Notes under the pieces: generated by a model
Seen by the model: only the letters and a program-made list of their open reading frames with translations
What the model was told of the DNA's origin: nothing
Database searches by the model: none
NCBI GenBank assembly: GCA_022457155.1
Contig: JAJGOT010000193.1
Span: 691,001 to 755,000 of the forward strand
DNA from: Cladopsammia gracilis
Lineage: Eukaryota > Cnidaria > Anthozoa > Scleractinia > Dendrophylliidae
DNA length: 64,000 nt
Direction: 5' to 3'
Shown: piece by piece, positions 35,195-47,441 of the stretch
Numbering within the stretch: position 1 is the stretch's first letter
Layout: each line of letters begins with the position of its first letter
Program-made: the position numbers and the translations under genes

Positions 35195-37079
35195 GAGAAA
35201 CAACAGCATCTAAAGGAGCAGGACTGGCCACAAGGTGCCCCTGTTAACGAGGAGACTACTAAGTGTGAAATTATAAGGAATTATAAGGATTTGTATGGAA
35301 CTTTATTGTTACGAATGGAATTTTTTAGTTAGCGAACAAGAAATGACAATAAGCAGCCAATGTTGTTTCTTGGCTGTCCTGGAGGCTCTGAGCACATGGA
35401 TAACATTTGATGTGGTGTGTAAACTTTAATGGCTGTTTATTGTCATTTCTCCTTCGCTTACTAAATCAACGATAAAGTTCGATTCCGTACAAATCTTTAT
35501 ATTTTGCCACTAAGTGGTATTTTCGTGAGCCTGGGGTTCATGTGGGCTGTCAAGGTACAGAGCGTCAAGGCGCAACGGCCACAACAGTTCGAAGTAAATT
35601 ATTATAAGAGGCCTGCTTTTAATTCATGAAATGAGGGCGGGGGGGGGGAGCATTGCGAGTGGACTTTAATTATATAAATAAATAGAGGTTATTCAGCGAA
35701 AAGTTTCGTAATACGGCTGGGCATAAATAAAGGCTGAAGAGTAAAAATTCTCAGAAGTATTACATAACTTTTCGGTCGATAAATTGTTTGTATGCGACAG
35801 TCGTCTCCCAAATCTAAGTTTTTGAAAGTGTTTTACCTATCGCGCGGTCAGAAGAATGTAAATGCTACGTCGAATAATAATAAGAATAATAAGAATTATT
35901 GAACTCCTCCATGTAAGTGTTAGGTACAATTTCGAGGACGCGCGCGCGAGGGGCACGCAAAATCAATTTTGCGCGTGCTCCTTTCACGCGCGTCCTGCCC
36001 ACGAACACTCCATCGACGTTAACCTCGTTGGAGCCGAGCACACACCGAGTAGAAATGCTTTAACTTTTACAGCAATTTTTTTTTGCAAATAATTTTGCCT
36101 GTCACTCGGTATGAGAAAAATAAATGTAACTTATCGTTGCTCGCATCCTGATGAGTCCAACTGTCCATGGCTGCCACTGCCAGGGTGATATGGCTGTGCG
36201 CATGCGTAGGGTACTGGTCAGACCGCGGGGTTGGTATGTTACTTGCTTTTTTCGTATTTTTTTTCTCTGTTAGACGATGGTTTACAGTCAAAACCGATCA
36301 AGCATTCCTGCCTTGAATGAATTAATGAATTCGTTATTGCAAAGTTCGAAGGATGCAACTCCACGCTCGCGTTCGGATCGCTCCACTTGCCTATCGGCGA
36401 TTTCCTTTTAATCAGGATATATACTTCGATTTAAACTTTCCCTAAAGTTACAATAGGCAATAATATTGTTGACACATGGTCATTTTGAACCCCATTTTCT
36501 TCGGGACGAGACGCATTTTAGCCCCACCCCTCTTATTTCCAACACCTTCCCCTCCCCCTCCCCAGACAATGTTGTGTATTCGCTTAGTCAGGTCTGTAGC
36601 TACAATCCTACAATATTGGATGTGGGGACGGGGATTAATGTGGCGGAGTGTAGTGAATGGAAAGAGATAGTGATAAATAAGGCACGAAAACCGTTTTTGG
36701 TACACAGTGTGTCAACTATTTTTGTCGTCTATTGTCCGATACCCCTATTGTAGTATTGCGTGTTTCGTGTGCGAGTCTTGATCTATAAACGCATCCGCTG
36801 AGGAGAAAAATCCAACCTAAAAGTAAACATTTCGACGCCATTTTCAACGCGCCGAAAATTTTATACTCCTCGCAGACACACGCGCGTTTTACACGCGATG
36901 GCGCAATTTCTGGTAAAAATAGCACAAATTGTCATTCCTACGGGGACAAGCATCTCTGAACAAATTACAAAGAGTTACGGTCTCCGTCTCCGATTATGGC
37001 TCCTGTTTTAACCCAATGCTAGACAGAGTCGGTCATGAAAGCGCCCCAGGCAGCCTCTATCGGTCCATTATTGATCTCA
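35195..37079. other. Gene-free stretch with a GC-rich palindrome
   Basis: A hairpin at about 35938-35996 (GGACGCGCG...CGCGCGTCC around AAAATCAATTTT) and an AATAAA at 35677, which could end the receptor transcript. No gene recognised. Confidence 0.5.
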
Positions 37080-37265
37080 TCCTCCCCCACCCCACCCATG
37101 AACAATGTATGGCACTGAGGGTGGTCACAGCCAGGGTTTTGTTGCGTCCTCAGTGGTTCTTTTACGTCCCCATCGGAGACGGGACCGTCATTTCTGCGTG
37201 GTCATCCGAGCCACGCGAAGGTCTAACTATTTGCAGATGTTATAGCAAACACAGCACCTTCGTCT

Positions 37266-37298
<33 letters not shown>

Positions 37299-37378
37299 CC
37301 GGGATTCGAATTCGCGACCTTCCGCTCTGCAGACTGGTGCCAGCGCTCTATCAACTGAGCCAACCACGTGCAGCACGT
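37080..37378 (-). mobile_element. tRNA-derived SINE, copy 1
   Basis: On the minus strand the element begins with a tRNA-like head: A box GGTTGGCTCAGTTGATAGAG and B box GAATTCGAATCCC. It continues through a core shared with 39060-39296 (GTCCCGTCTCCGATGGGGAC) and ends in CCCTGGCTGTGACCACCCTC. No terminal microsatellite is obvious. Frames through it are SINE sequence, not genes. Confidence 0.85.
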
Positions 37379-39059
37379 GGCGGTTATAACGTCATCTTCA
37401 GCGGGGCTTAAAAAATACCTTAAAATGACATACTGTACTTAAGTCGAAAACGGTCGGGTTTTCTACCTTTTGCAGTGAATAGCGTAGCCTAACCCTACAT
37501 TCGAAACGTAAAAAACGAAAATGGGGTTTTGATTCTCTGTGGCCATTTCTTACAGATGCACAATACCACCTTTGGTGGGCTAGTTATCCTGTGACGTCAC
37601 TACTTACAACGTCAGGTTGTTCTCACGATGAGGTGTTAAAGGACGGGTTTACATGGCTTAGTTAACTCTTACAAATTGACTACTGTCGCCTTTCAAATAT
37701 GTGGTTTTCTAGGAAGAAAGCACTGAAAGAAGGAAGAAAGGAAAGAAGGAAGGAAGGAAAGAACGAATGAAAATTTACAAATGACTTCTTGTAACACCAC
37801 TGAAATTTGTGACAACGCCCTTGAAAACAGGCGGTGTTTACGACTATGCCTGAAATTGTTTCATTATTTATTAATCTTTGCTGTTATGCAGTCTTGTGTG
37901 ATGATCTTTGATCTGTTTTTTTTTTATTGACGTTAAAACGAAAAATGTTTGGGGGTCCTTTATCGGCAAAAATGTTTTATGTAATTTTGATGTTACTCTT
38001 TTTGTTTTCATTGCAACGCGTTGAAACAACAGACAAATGTGCAGTTTGCAGTAAGCCGATTGGCATGCAAAACATTTGTAAACAATGGTTATTTATGTTT
38101 TGGTAGAGACATTCAATGTGAAATGAGTTTTCTGAGGATGAGCCAACAACAAGCTTTATTTGCATGATTACAAATAAAACTAACAAACAAAGAAAAATAA
38201 TCATAATAAACAGATTATATACAATGCATTAACTCTTACCAGACTGGACTGATAACAATTTTGTTTTGCTGATCAAAGCAGGAAGAAATTAACTTTAACA
38301 GCTGCATGTTTATAAAATAATCCTCGAAATTCATCAATTCTATAATCAATTCATTCAGTGGTAATTGTTTGAAATTCGGCAATCGATTATATATTTTATT
38401 ATAGAAATCATCTCTAATTGATGAATAATTATGACAATAAAATAGTCAGTCAGTCAGTCATATGATGGATGTATTCTATACTAACATGTTCTTTCCATTC
38501 TTTTGACCCCAGTTGTAAATTACATTTCACTTACAGAATATTGTGCACGCCAGATACGAACTGAGCCACTAAAAACCACCCTTAAGATGTCCCCCCCCCC
38601 CAAAAAAAAAAACGTGTAAACGTATACCCCCTATAAATACAGTGACACTGGATACAACTGTCAAATGATAACATTTCCAGATACTTTTGCTATATCACAT
38701 TATCTGACCTATTTGAAAGACTGAAACTTAAACGAAAAAAGAAAAAAATAACGTTTGCAGAAGACTGACCGACGTAGAATGATCAAATCTCCCACCAAAC
38801 CCTTAAATAGTCCTGAGCTGTCCCTTGAGGACAAGCGAGCCTCTATATCGTGCAGCAGAATAATAATTTCTGACTAATTCGTTCCTACGTCACTCAGTCG
38901 TCAGAAATTACATTTATTTTTTCTGGAAGAAAGGAGGGCTTCCGGTTAGGGCATTGAGAGGGGGCTGGGGAGAGCATGAGTGGGATCGGATTAAAATTCT
39001 TTCCTCTTTCCTCCCATTCTCTCATCCAGTGTTCCTCTTCATGGTCGTTATGCAGTTTC
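37379..39059. other. Gene-free stretch
   Basis: Contains a purine tract of GGAA/GAAA repeats (37730-37765), a (CAGT)n run at about 38443-38460 and a C11-A11 junction at about 38590-38611. No gene seen. Confidence 0.5.
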
Positions 39060-39296
39060 TCATAAAAAAAGGGTTACGTCTTCAGTGGTTCTTTTACGTC
39101 CCCATCGGAGACGGGACCGCCATTTCCACGTGGTCATCCGAGCCACGTGAAGGTCTAACCATTTGCCGATGTCATAGCAAAGGCAGCACCTTCATCCTCA
39201 GTTATTCTAAGACCCTGAGTGTTGGTCCGGCAGGAACCCGAACCCGCGATCTCACACACTGCAGACTGGCGCTCTATCAACTGAGCTAACCGGGCA
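39060..39296 (-). mobile_element. tRNA-derived SINE, copy 2
   Basis: Minus-strand head GCCCGGTTAGCTCAGTTGAT with B box GGGTTCGGGTTCC, then the same core as copy 1, about 90 percent alike by eye. The 3' part stops at GACGTAACCC, short of the CCCTGGCTGTG block found in the other copies. Confidence 0.85.
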
Positions 39297-39594
39297 GAAG
39301 TGACAAAACATAATAAAGGCCACAACGCATTTCTTATCCTACATCGAACTTTAATTCAATAATTTTTCTTACAATGTTAAACCCTGTTAAACCATCAGAG
39401 ATCGGCTAACATGCTGTTCATAATTTAAACACGCCATTAGCTTTATATGTCTTTTCCAAACTTCACTTTATAGTGATTTGTTTGAATTTTCTCTATTTTA
39501 CAATTAAATGTTAATGTTGATTAAAGTAACAGTAACTGTGAGAAACTGTGGTTATAACTTGATGATAAAGTAATTAATTCAATCAACGATTAGC

Positions 39595-39872
39595 GCAGTT
39601 TTCAATTGAGTGTCGTTAAACCAAAACCAAAGTAATTACTCTGACCAATCACAGCAGTCGTAAACAATCCAATGAACCAATCAGAGCTCGAAGAAATTAC
39701 ATGTCGGTGGCGCCAAGCGCGGGAAAACGCGTGCGAGCAAGTCACCATTGGTTTTGGTTTTACTTCTGATTGGTCGAGCAAGTGGCGCGAGATTTTTTAG
39801 CCAATCACGAAGCGTAACAATGCAAAACCAAAGTAATTGTGTAATTCCTTTCGACACTCAATTGAAAACTGC
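39595..39872. mobile_element. MITE family X, full-length copy
   Basis: Complete 278-bp element with terminal repeats GCAGTTTTCAATTGAGTGTC and GACACTCAATTGAAAACTGC. The interior has ACCAAAACCAAAGTAATTAC, GGCGCCAAGCGCGGGAAAAC and several CCAAT/ATTGG motifs. I could not identify a clear target duplication. Other copies are at 8938 and 22500. Confidence 0.9.
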
Positions 39873-40185
39873 TCTATTTATATCCCTAACATCAACAACA
39901 ACTACAGAGCTAACAGAAATATTTCACTCTTGAGATTGAAGCTTAAATTTCCTTTTAAATTTGCATGTGAAAGGAATTTGTATTCTTTTCCGCTAGAAAG
40001 TTGATTGCAGAGCCACAGAAATAACTTTTCAAAACCCTTATGGATCAACTGTTGTCCACTCAGCAAGGGCCCTGATTATTAAGGGACAAAACACCATTCT
40101 AGAAATTGAAGTCTGTTAATTTGAATTCTATTAATTTGAATTCATGTGAATTCATGTGGATTTGTGTATATGCAAAAAAATTCAA

Positions 40186-40191
40186 TTTATT
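40186..40191 (-). promoter_or_regulatory. Candidate polyadenylation signal for the CNNM gene
   Basis: AATAAA on the minus strand, about 80 bases past the stop codon at 40272, with no stronger candidate between. Confidence 0.5.
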
Positions 40192-40271
40192 TCTTAAGCA
40201 CTTTACAAATAAGTCGACTAAATAACAAGTCATGTTATCATGCTAATTTCAAATAAAAAACAAAACAATAA

Positions 40272-40792
40272 CTAACAAGTCGTTTCCAGATACACATCAG
40301 GTTTACTTCCTGGACCGTTTGCAGCCACAAGAGGACGATGCTCCTGTCCCATCCCTGGAACTATTCCGTCAACGCTATTTGCTTCCTGTTCGTGCTCAAT
40401 TAAGGTGGCACGCACTGCATGCTTGTACAGACTTCTGGGTATTTTTAGATACATGACGTCAGTGACGACACGCACAGTGTAGTCAGGGATATATTGAAGT
40501 GCTCCTTTCACATTAAAGTTGGAGACGCTGAGTGACGTCACCAATGCATTTGTGCCAAAGCATGTGAACGGCCCTTCCTCAAAGGTCAGCTCGTCTTGAC
40601 CAATGGTGACTTCAACTTTTCCTTGAATGATTAAGGTGAAGAAGTCTGCTGCAACACCTTTCTTGTACAGGTACTTTTGGTCTGCCTTGTCACCTGCATC
40701 TTGGAGTTTAATTTCATGGATGACATGAGGTTGGTTGATTAATCGCTTGAGGACGTTGAGCGAGATGACATCCTCGCTGAATGCATCATAAG
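40272..40792 (-). CDS. CNNM: CNNM gene, coding exon 3 (last)
   Basis: Follows the acceptor TTTTTAACAG (minus strand). Codes for the CNBH-like domain and C-terminal tail ending LETTC and TAG at 40274-40272. Confidence 0.92.
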
Positions 40793-43700
40793 CTGTTAAA
40801 AATAAAACAAAAATCTGAAAAGTTAAGAAAAACAACTCTAGGTATCTTGAACAACTTCACTCACAAACGTGCACACAGTCAATGTTAGAAAAATCTCTTC
40901 TCTTTATAGTGAAAAACAAATAAGCACCACAGAAAATAGATGTTTAGCAATACCACATATGGAACAGGGTAGTCTGCAAGGTAGCGGTGTAACGATAAAT
41001 CGAATTCTCGATTAATCGCGATTATGACCATTCCGTTCGATTCACGATTCTTTGCTTCCATGTTTCAATTTTGGTTCAATTTTTGCATACCTTTTCCTGG
41101 GTGCCCTCAATGAGTTATAATTATAATTGTAAAATCAGAATTCAGAACTCTTTAAAATCTGTGTTTTTGACTGACGAACAAAGGCGTTTGCAGTTGTAGT
41201 TGCAGTTGCAGGCGTTTTGTGTTGCCTGGTAAAAACGACGTTCTCAAACATGGCAACGAACAACCAAACAATCGTGAATCCGCCTGCATATTTTAGATCA
41301 GCTGTGTGGAAATATCATGGTTTTCCAGCTAAAGACGGTACAACAGATAAGTCTAAAACTATCTCCAAGAAACATTTTCATAATAGAATTGAAATATTTG
41401 AAATTGAAAGGCAATAATCGAAATCGAATCAAATTGCAAGGAATGTGAATCGTTACACCCCTACTGCATGGTAGACACTAGCAAGAAGAGGGGAAGGGAG
41501 GATTTGGGGTGCATGCAAAGAGCGTGGAGCACAAAGGGAGGAGGAAAGGTAGCTTCCCTCATCCCTTCGCGCAAACCCATAATAAGGTGTGACAATAAGA
41601 AGAGAAACAAAATATTGGGAGGTCATGATGCAGGGGGGGGGGGGTATGGGAATGTCATACAATGTATCTTTCAAGGGTGTCCTGTATCTATTAGGGTAAC
41701 TTAAATCTGAGTCACTGTTTTCAGAATCTCAAAAGAGCAAAAACTTTCAATTTAGCCAGCCCATATGATAAAGTACGTGGTGCTTTTCACCAGCAGCTGG
41801 CTACTTTTGACAATGACTAGAGCTGGTAACTTGCACAAGATTCCTCATATGAGTCGGTATTACAGTAGTTACTCCTAAAATTTTCAGATGGGTGAGGTGC
41901 GAGTTGAAACCCAATAACACCTTCTGTGGGTGGGGGATAAATATTTTCTGGAACAACACTCAGGCATGTAGATTCAGTTTTTAACAGGTGGGAATATAGA
42001 ACTGACAGACTGGTAAAAAAGAGAAAAACGTAGACCTTTTAAATCTGCACTTGGCTTTTACAGCCAGAAAAATAAAGTTCACAGCCAGGTAATTTCCCCG
42101 GTTCCTGGCTATTATCTACATCCCTGACACTATTTAGTTGTGGTTAAAACATAAATACAGTAATTGCTCACCTGTATTTAGATACTGCAGTATGGCCAGT
42201 TGCAGCTGAGGGGAGACTTTTGGCTTGTCATCCTCTTCAGAAAACAATGACAACTCTCTCATAAGCGTCTTGCGGCCAGGAATAATTTTTCCTGACTTGT
42301 TGTCCACTGTCAATTTAAAGAAAAATAAACACATTACCATTTACACACATTAAAATGTTTGAGAAAATTAAAAGTTAGTCAGGAGCATCCAACAAATTGT
42401 TTCAGTGGAAAATCTGTTGAGAAGGCCTTGGTCATTTTTAAAATTTGTAATTAACTACAACAAAAACTAGAATTTTCTTTAGTAAAAATTAATGTCACCA
42501 TAAACTTTTGTAACATCAGAAAATTTTTGTTTTCAGAGGAATTAAAAATGTTGTGTGGGGTAAAAAATAAGGTCAGCTGGGTTAAGACAGGAGAAAGCAG
42601 TTGGTAAACTTGGGGAATAACATTCTTTTCCCTAAAATTTAAATCTACCACTGAAATATTCAGCTAAAAGAAATGAAAAGCTCAAATCTATTAGCGTTCA
42701 CATACAGTGGAATCCTGGTAACTCAAACCCTTGATAACTTGAACCTCTCACTAACTCAAACCTCACACTAACACAAACCTCACACTAACTCAAACCTCTC
42801 ACTAACTCAAACCTCACACTAACACAAACCTCACACTAACTCAAACCTCTCACTAACACAAACCTCTCACTAACTCAAACCTCTCACTAACTCAAACCTC
42901 ACACTAACACAAACCTCACACTAACTCAAACCTCTCACTAACACAAACCTCTCACTAACTCAAACCTCTCACTAACTTGAATCAAACTTTTTTCCCCTGG
43001 CTAAAGATGGCTTGCAAAATTACCCTTGATACCTCAAACCTTCGATATCTTGAACAAATTTCCCTCTCCCATGGTGGTTCGAGTTATCGGGATTCTACTG
43101 AAGGCACAAAAATGATGTGGGAAAACTATGCATCATTCCAAGTGTTTGCACTAAATGTACATGGAGTCAAATACAAAGTAAACCATTTCTTCTCCTCATA
43201 ATTTTTTTTATCTAAAGAGCAAATAAAAAAGTATGAAACAAAACAAAGAAAACACTAGATGAGTTTACAGAAAATTATGAGTCGATTTAGGTTGATAATA
43301 AATTTATCATTTTAAATAGGGAAGAAAGCCACACTACCCACGAGTGGTTTTCATGCTCATCAGGTCCTCTCTATAAGGTGACATTGGAATTGGAAATGTT
43401 GGAAAAGAAAAGAAAAAGAAAAACCACAAATCCCAGAGAAACACCTCTTAGTGTAAAGAGACAACCAATAATAAACTCAACCCACAAATGACAAAGGATC
43501 TAGGATTTGAACCTTCTCCTGTGGAAAGGTAAGTGCTCCCTTCACTTGCAAACCCTACTACCCAAGAGTGACAAAATTCAAAACTCAAGAAAAATGGCAA
43601 ATTTCATTTTGTAAAATATTACAAAACAAATGGTACCACGCAAAAGTACTGCTGAAGAGGTTTCATTTGAATGGTCACACCATAGGATTTCATCAACAGA

Positions 43701-46700
43701 CTCAAAAGTTAGAACAAATGGTACCATGCAAAAGTACTGCTGAAGAGGTTTCATTTTAATGGGCACACCATAGGCTTTCATCGACAGACTCAAAAGTTAG
43801 AACAAATGGTACCACACAAAAAGTACTACTGAAGAGGTTTCATTTGAATGGTCACACTATAGGATTTTGTTGACAGACTCAAAAGATAGAACTACACTGC
43901 ATGTCTCCATAATTGACTCTGGGAATGAAAGGATTAAAATACTTCCTACAACATTCAGGTACAAAATTCATGCTTCAAAGTATGGCATTCCTCGTGTTTA
44001 AATATGACTACAATATGCCCCAGGAATGTTGAAGCTGTTTTTATGTTAATCATCTTAGATAAAAAGAGAACAGTCTTACCTTAGAATGCTACAACTGTAC
44101 AATTAGTTCAGAAATACAACACAGTAATACAGTTGAATCCCTGATAACTCGAAGCTCTTGCTAACTTGAACCAAATTTTTTGTCCTTGGCTAAACATTGC
44201 TTGAAAATTTACACTCTATAACTTGAACCTTTGATATCTCGAAGTATTAAATTTCGCTCTTCCCCGGAGGTTCGAGTTATCGAGATTCTATTGTAATACC
44301 CTTCAGAGATGTTTAAAACCTTTCTGATCAAGAAATTTGACCTCTAAAGCATTTTCTTACACCTGTACGGTTGTCTATAGTTCTAAAACATACATGTAAT
44401 TCTAGCAATATAGTTCAACAAGTTAAAAAATAGTAAAAAAAAACATACAGTATTCAATTAATTGTTTGTATGGCAATAAAACTGCATTTGTAGATAGTAA
44501 TGACATTGTAATGGCTTTCACCTGACTGTGTGCCAACTCAAATAGGATTTTATCACTAATAATGACCTCTCAAACCACAATTACATGCTGTACATGTAAT
44601 TTAACTTATCAAGATTTTCACAGCTTTTCATAAAGGCAAGTATCACTTGTGCCTCTAACTTCACAACAAGATAAAAATAATAACAGAAAAGCAAAACAAA
44701 AGATATATGTTCAACATTTTGTTCAGATAAATAAAAACCTGTATTCTTGTTAAATTATTAAACACCAGGGTATTCAATTAACCTCGGAGTAGATAGTATA
44801 GTAGATACCTGTTCATGTAAATGAGATGCTCTTCAAGAATAATATTATTCGTATTCAGTCTTATTCTAGAAGGTTAAAGATTTCACAGAAATAAGACAAT
44901 GAATTTCAGTGGCCACTGAACTTCTAAAAAAACCCTGAAACACATTATGAGACAGATGGCTGTAAAAAAACTTGACAATAGTGTGCTTTTATATAAAATC
45001 TAAAAATAATGTCCATTTCGTAATATATAATTATGCAAAAATGGATATTGGCACCTCTACATCTCCTGACATTTGCCAATATCGATATTCATCTCCAAAA
45101 GAGCTGGGGATCTCCAACTTCCTACATTATTTAAAATATAGTAATGTGGTTTTGCACATTACCACTCATGCATTTATACATGCATTTAAGAGCAGATGCA
45201 CCGGTGTTTCGCACAAAAATAATTTATTAAGAATACTTACAATACAGAACATAAAAATAATTACAATTTGACATAGCATTTTAGACTGCAAATATGCACC
45301 AAAACAAGTGTAAATATAACGCATTATTACACTGTTCTAACTGTGCACTAGAAAAACACTTTAAAAAACTGAAGGATTTGAGAAAAGGTGACTGTCATAT
45401 AATAAAAAATTTATTTAGCAAAAAGTTGTGAAAAACATTTTTGCTCGTCCACTCAGCAGTATTACAATACACAACTTTTTACTGAATAACCTCTATTTAT
45501 TGATATAACATATTATACTTACAATAGATGTCGGTTTCGTCGACTATTTCGGACTGGATTATTTCTTCTAAGATGTCCTCCAAAGTGACAAGACCAATAG
45601 CTTCATAGAAAGGGTCGCCACTTCCCTCGCTGTTCACACGCTGGACCACCGCCAAATGTGAATGCCCCTTTTTAAACTCTTCTAGCATCGCATCTAGGTG
45701 AACATCATCATAAACTCGTTGCACTTGATGATTGTAAAATTTAATAACTGTCCGCAAGGGTGTACAGTCATCCGTATCAATAAAAGCCAAATCCTTTACA
45801 AGTAAGAGACCCATTATGTTATGCCTTTCGCCGTCATAGACTGGGATGCGACTATGTCCCGACTGCATGATACTTGCAGTAGTTCTAAAATCAAGGATTG
45901 ATGACAAGTCCAGCAGGTAGCAATCTTCCAGTTTAGTCATCACCTCTTCCACGGTTTTACTTTTGTAGTTTAACACCCCTGAAATGATGTTCATTTCATC
46001 GCCTTCCAAGTCATTAAACTCTGCTGTGACTTTCAGCATTTCCTGAAGCTGTTTCTTGTTGTACACTGTACCAATCTCGTTACCTAATATCCAGTCCAAG
46101 ATCCTGCTAATTGGGAATGATACAGGAAACGTTACTAACATGAAAAACCTTGTGATCCAGATGGTACGAGCTCCAACTGCCAGGCCATGCCTGGAACAAA
46201 TACTCTGTGGAATTATCTCACCAAATATTACAATGCCAGCCGTCGATCCGAGCACTGCTGCGATTCCATTACCAATTATCCCGTCTAAGAGAACTGTAAA
46301 CGAAGTATTCACCAAAACATTACCAAGAAGCAACGTACATAAGAGATAATTCCCGTGTTTTCGAATCGGATCGATGGCTTTCGCGTAACGCTGCTCGCTT
46401 GCATTTCCACAGTTCATGACAATTTTCAGCTCAGTCGGATCTAGTGCCATTAGCCCGAGGTTAAGGCCTGAAAACAGGCCTGATAGACACACCAAAACTA
46501 TGATAAACACTATCTCCAGCCATCTAGGAAACGTTGCAGTGGTAGCATTAATCCGAAGGAGTAGTTTGTCGTTCGCACCTTGGTGCAACCACTCGCTTTC
46601 ATTCCCTGCCTGCAAACAGACATAGTACGGTCCTCCAGGCGGCAAGATGACTTCAGCGTCTCCTTTGTACTCCTGTAAACCATTTTCTTTGAATGCTACC

Positions 46701-46981
46701 GGCTTTGTCCGATCATCATCGCAAATAGTGTTAAATTCTCTCGCAACTGTAGTAAACGCAACGCGTGTATCCCGCGAAATCCCTGCACCGTAGAACCTCA
46801 GTAAACTCTTAGTTTTAGCTGTTATTTTTACAGCGCCATCGTTGATGGCACCTGAACTATCGACGGGACTTATTCCGATCAAGCGTACTTCACATTCTAC
46901 AAAACTTACAAAACTGAAGGCTGTTAAAAGACAAAACGTGGACACATAAACATTACACCTCCTGGCAAAGATGGCGGCCAT
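40272..46981 (-). CDS. CNNM: CNNM-family metal transport mediator (ancient conserved domain protein), three coding exons
   Basis: Exons 46981-45523, 42306-42172 and 40792-40272, all joined in phase 1, give 704 residues. CNNM proteins are membrane proteins linked to Mg2+ efflux and homeostasis. Order of domains: signal peptide 1-30; extracellular domain with NES and NAT glycosylation sites; DUF21/CNNM membrane core about 153-330, with the signature [20 protein letters not shown] and [11 protein letters not shown] pair about 345-480, including HSRIPVYDG and [12 protein letters not shown]; and a cyclic-nucleotide-binding-homology domain in exon 3 ([12 protein letters not shown] and after). The start is ATGGCGGCC at 46981, just before a hydrophobic leader. 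The C-terminal tail is shorter than in vertebrate CNNM2/4, as far as I recall them. All key motifs are intact; the paralogue (CNNM1-4) is not resolved and cnidarian genes may predate the split. Confidence 0.95.
40982..41463. mobile_element. hAT-like non-autonomous transposon with 8-bp target duplication
   Basis: Ends TAGCGGTGTAACGA and TCGTTACACCCCTA are flanked by CTGCAAGG (40974-40981) and CTGCATGG (41464-41471), one mismatch. It is 482 bp long and lies in CNNM intron 2. It carries the first codons of a transposase-like frame (see 41250-41417). Confidence 0.88.
41250..41417 (+). pseudogene. Truncated hAT transposase N terminus (BED finger start)
   Basis: A 55-residue frame from ATG 41250 contains [20 protein letters not shown], which fits the S-x-V-W-x-Y-F beginning of BED zinc fingers in hAT transposases and ZBED proteins. 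The cysteine and histidine ligands that should follow are missing, as expected for an internal deletion derivative. Confidence 0.6.
42172..42306 (-). CDS. CNNM: CNNM gene, coding exon 2
   Basis: 135 bases in phase 1, bounded by TTGACAG on the acceptor side and GTGAGC on the donor side. Codes for the acidic linker ([18 protein letters not shown]...) between the CBS pair and the CNBH domain. Confidence 0.92.
42705..43100. mobile_element. pogo/Tigger-like MITE with internal 17-bp minisatellite
   Basis: Ends CAGTGGAATCCTGGTAACTC and GAGTTATCGGGATTCTACTG are inverted repeats. TA is present on the left (42703-42704), but the right flank is AA. Between about 42733 and 42975 the near-terminal motif AACCTCTCACTAACTCA is amplified about fourteen times. 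A simple relative without the amplification is at 44130-44293. Confidence 0.85.
43561..43922 (+). repeat. 88-bp-array element, three units
   Basis: Unique left end CCCAAGAGTGACAAAATTCA; unit starts AACAAATGGTACCA at 43625, 43713 and 43801; unique right end from about 43890, with CATGTCTCCATAATTGACTC ending at 43922. The same ends flank five units at 59708-60245. Lies in CNNM intron 1. Confidence 0.92.
44130..44293. mobile_element. pogo/Tigger-like MITE with TA target duplication
   Basis: CAGTTGAATCCCTGATAACT and AGTTATCGAGATTCTATTG ends are flanked by TA at 44128-44129 and 44294-44295. It is 164 bases long and non-coding. Confidence 0.88.
44296..45522 (-). other. Remainder of CNNM intron 1
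   Basis: AT-rich intron sequence up to the donor at 45522-45521; no further repeat or gene identified. Confidence 0.7.
45523..46981 (-). CDS. CNNM: CNNM gene, coding exon 1
   Basis: 1459 bases coding for residues 1-486 and one base of the next codon: signal peptide, extracellular domain, DUF21 core and the whole CBS pair. Donor GTAAGT at 45522. Confidence 0.95.
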
Positions 46982-47099
46982 TCGAGACTGAGGGTCTCGT
47001 GACCGATATCACTACTTGTCACCTAAATTTACTATATATGGTGTGGATATGTGTAAGCGCATTTCAAGTGCAAAATTTTTTCCCTATTTATCAGCACCT

Positions 47100-47197
47100 G
47101 GTCCGTTAGCTCAGTCGGCAGAGCGCGGTGCTGATACACCTGGATCCCAGATCCAATGGCTACGCCGAGGTCGAGAGTTCGAGCCTCTCACGGACCA
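47100..47197 (+). tRNA. tRNA-Ile-like gene with intron (anticodon reads GAT)
   Basis: All four arms form: 7-bp acceptor GGTCCGT/ACGGACC, D stem GCTC/GAGC, anticodon stem CGGTG/CGCCG (one G-U pair), T stem GAGAG/CTCTC with loop TTCGAGC, discriminator A. A 25-base intron (47137-47161) follows position 37, as in eukaryotic tRNA-Ile(UAU), and contains TGGATC-CCA-GATCCA. With T33 at 47132 the anticodon is GAT, unusual for eukaryotic cytosolic tRNA-Ile, so it may be a variant or a tRNA-derived repeat. A and B boxes are good and a T run follows at about 47210. It lies 118 bases upstream of the CNNM start on the opposite strand. Confidence 0.7.
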
Positions 47198-47274
47198 GAA
47201 AAATTTTCTCTTTTTTTTTTCCGTTTCGTCCAACACCAGTTCTCTTTTGGGAGGATTTGCAGTGTATTTGTATA

Positions 47275-47441
47275 GGTAATCATACGGTTTCGAGTTCAAT
47301 TTGGGATTAATTTGCACGAGTGAGTTTTTCAAAAAGCTCAAAATTGCACGAGCCGCTTCGGCGAGTGCAATTTGAGCTTTTTGAAAAACTCACAAGTGCA
47401 AATTAATCCCAAATTGAACGAGAAAACCGTATGATTACTTA
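47275..47441. repeat. Hairpin repeat of ~167 bp
   Basis: GTAATCATACGGTTTCGAGT...GCTCAAAATTGCACGAGCC faces its reverse complement with almost no loop (CTTCGGC), ending CCGTATGATTAC. Near-perfect pairing over about 75 bases. Confidence 0.9.

Noticed and set aside
36929..37411. 160-residue open frame, and a similar 111-residue one at 38954-39289
   Set aside because: Both read through copies of the same tRNA-derived SINE; the shared peptide is SINE sequence in translation.
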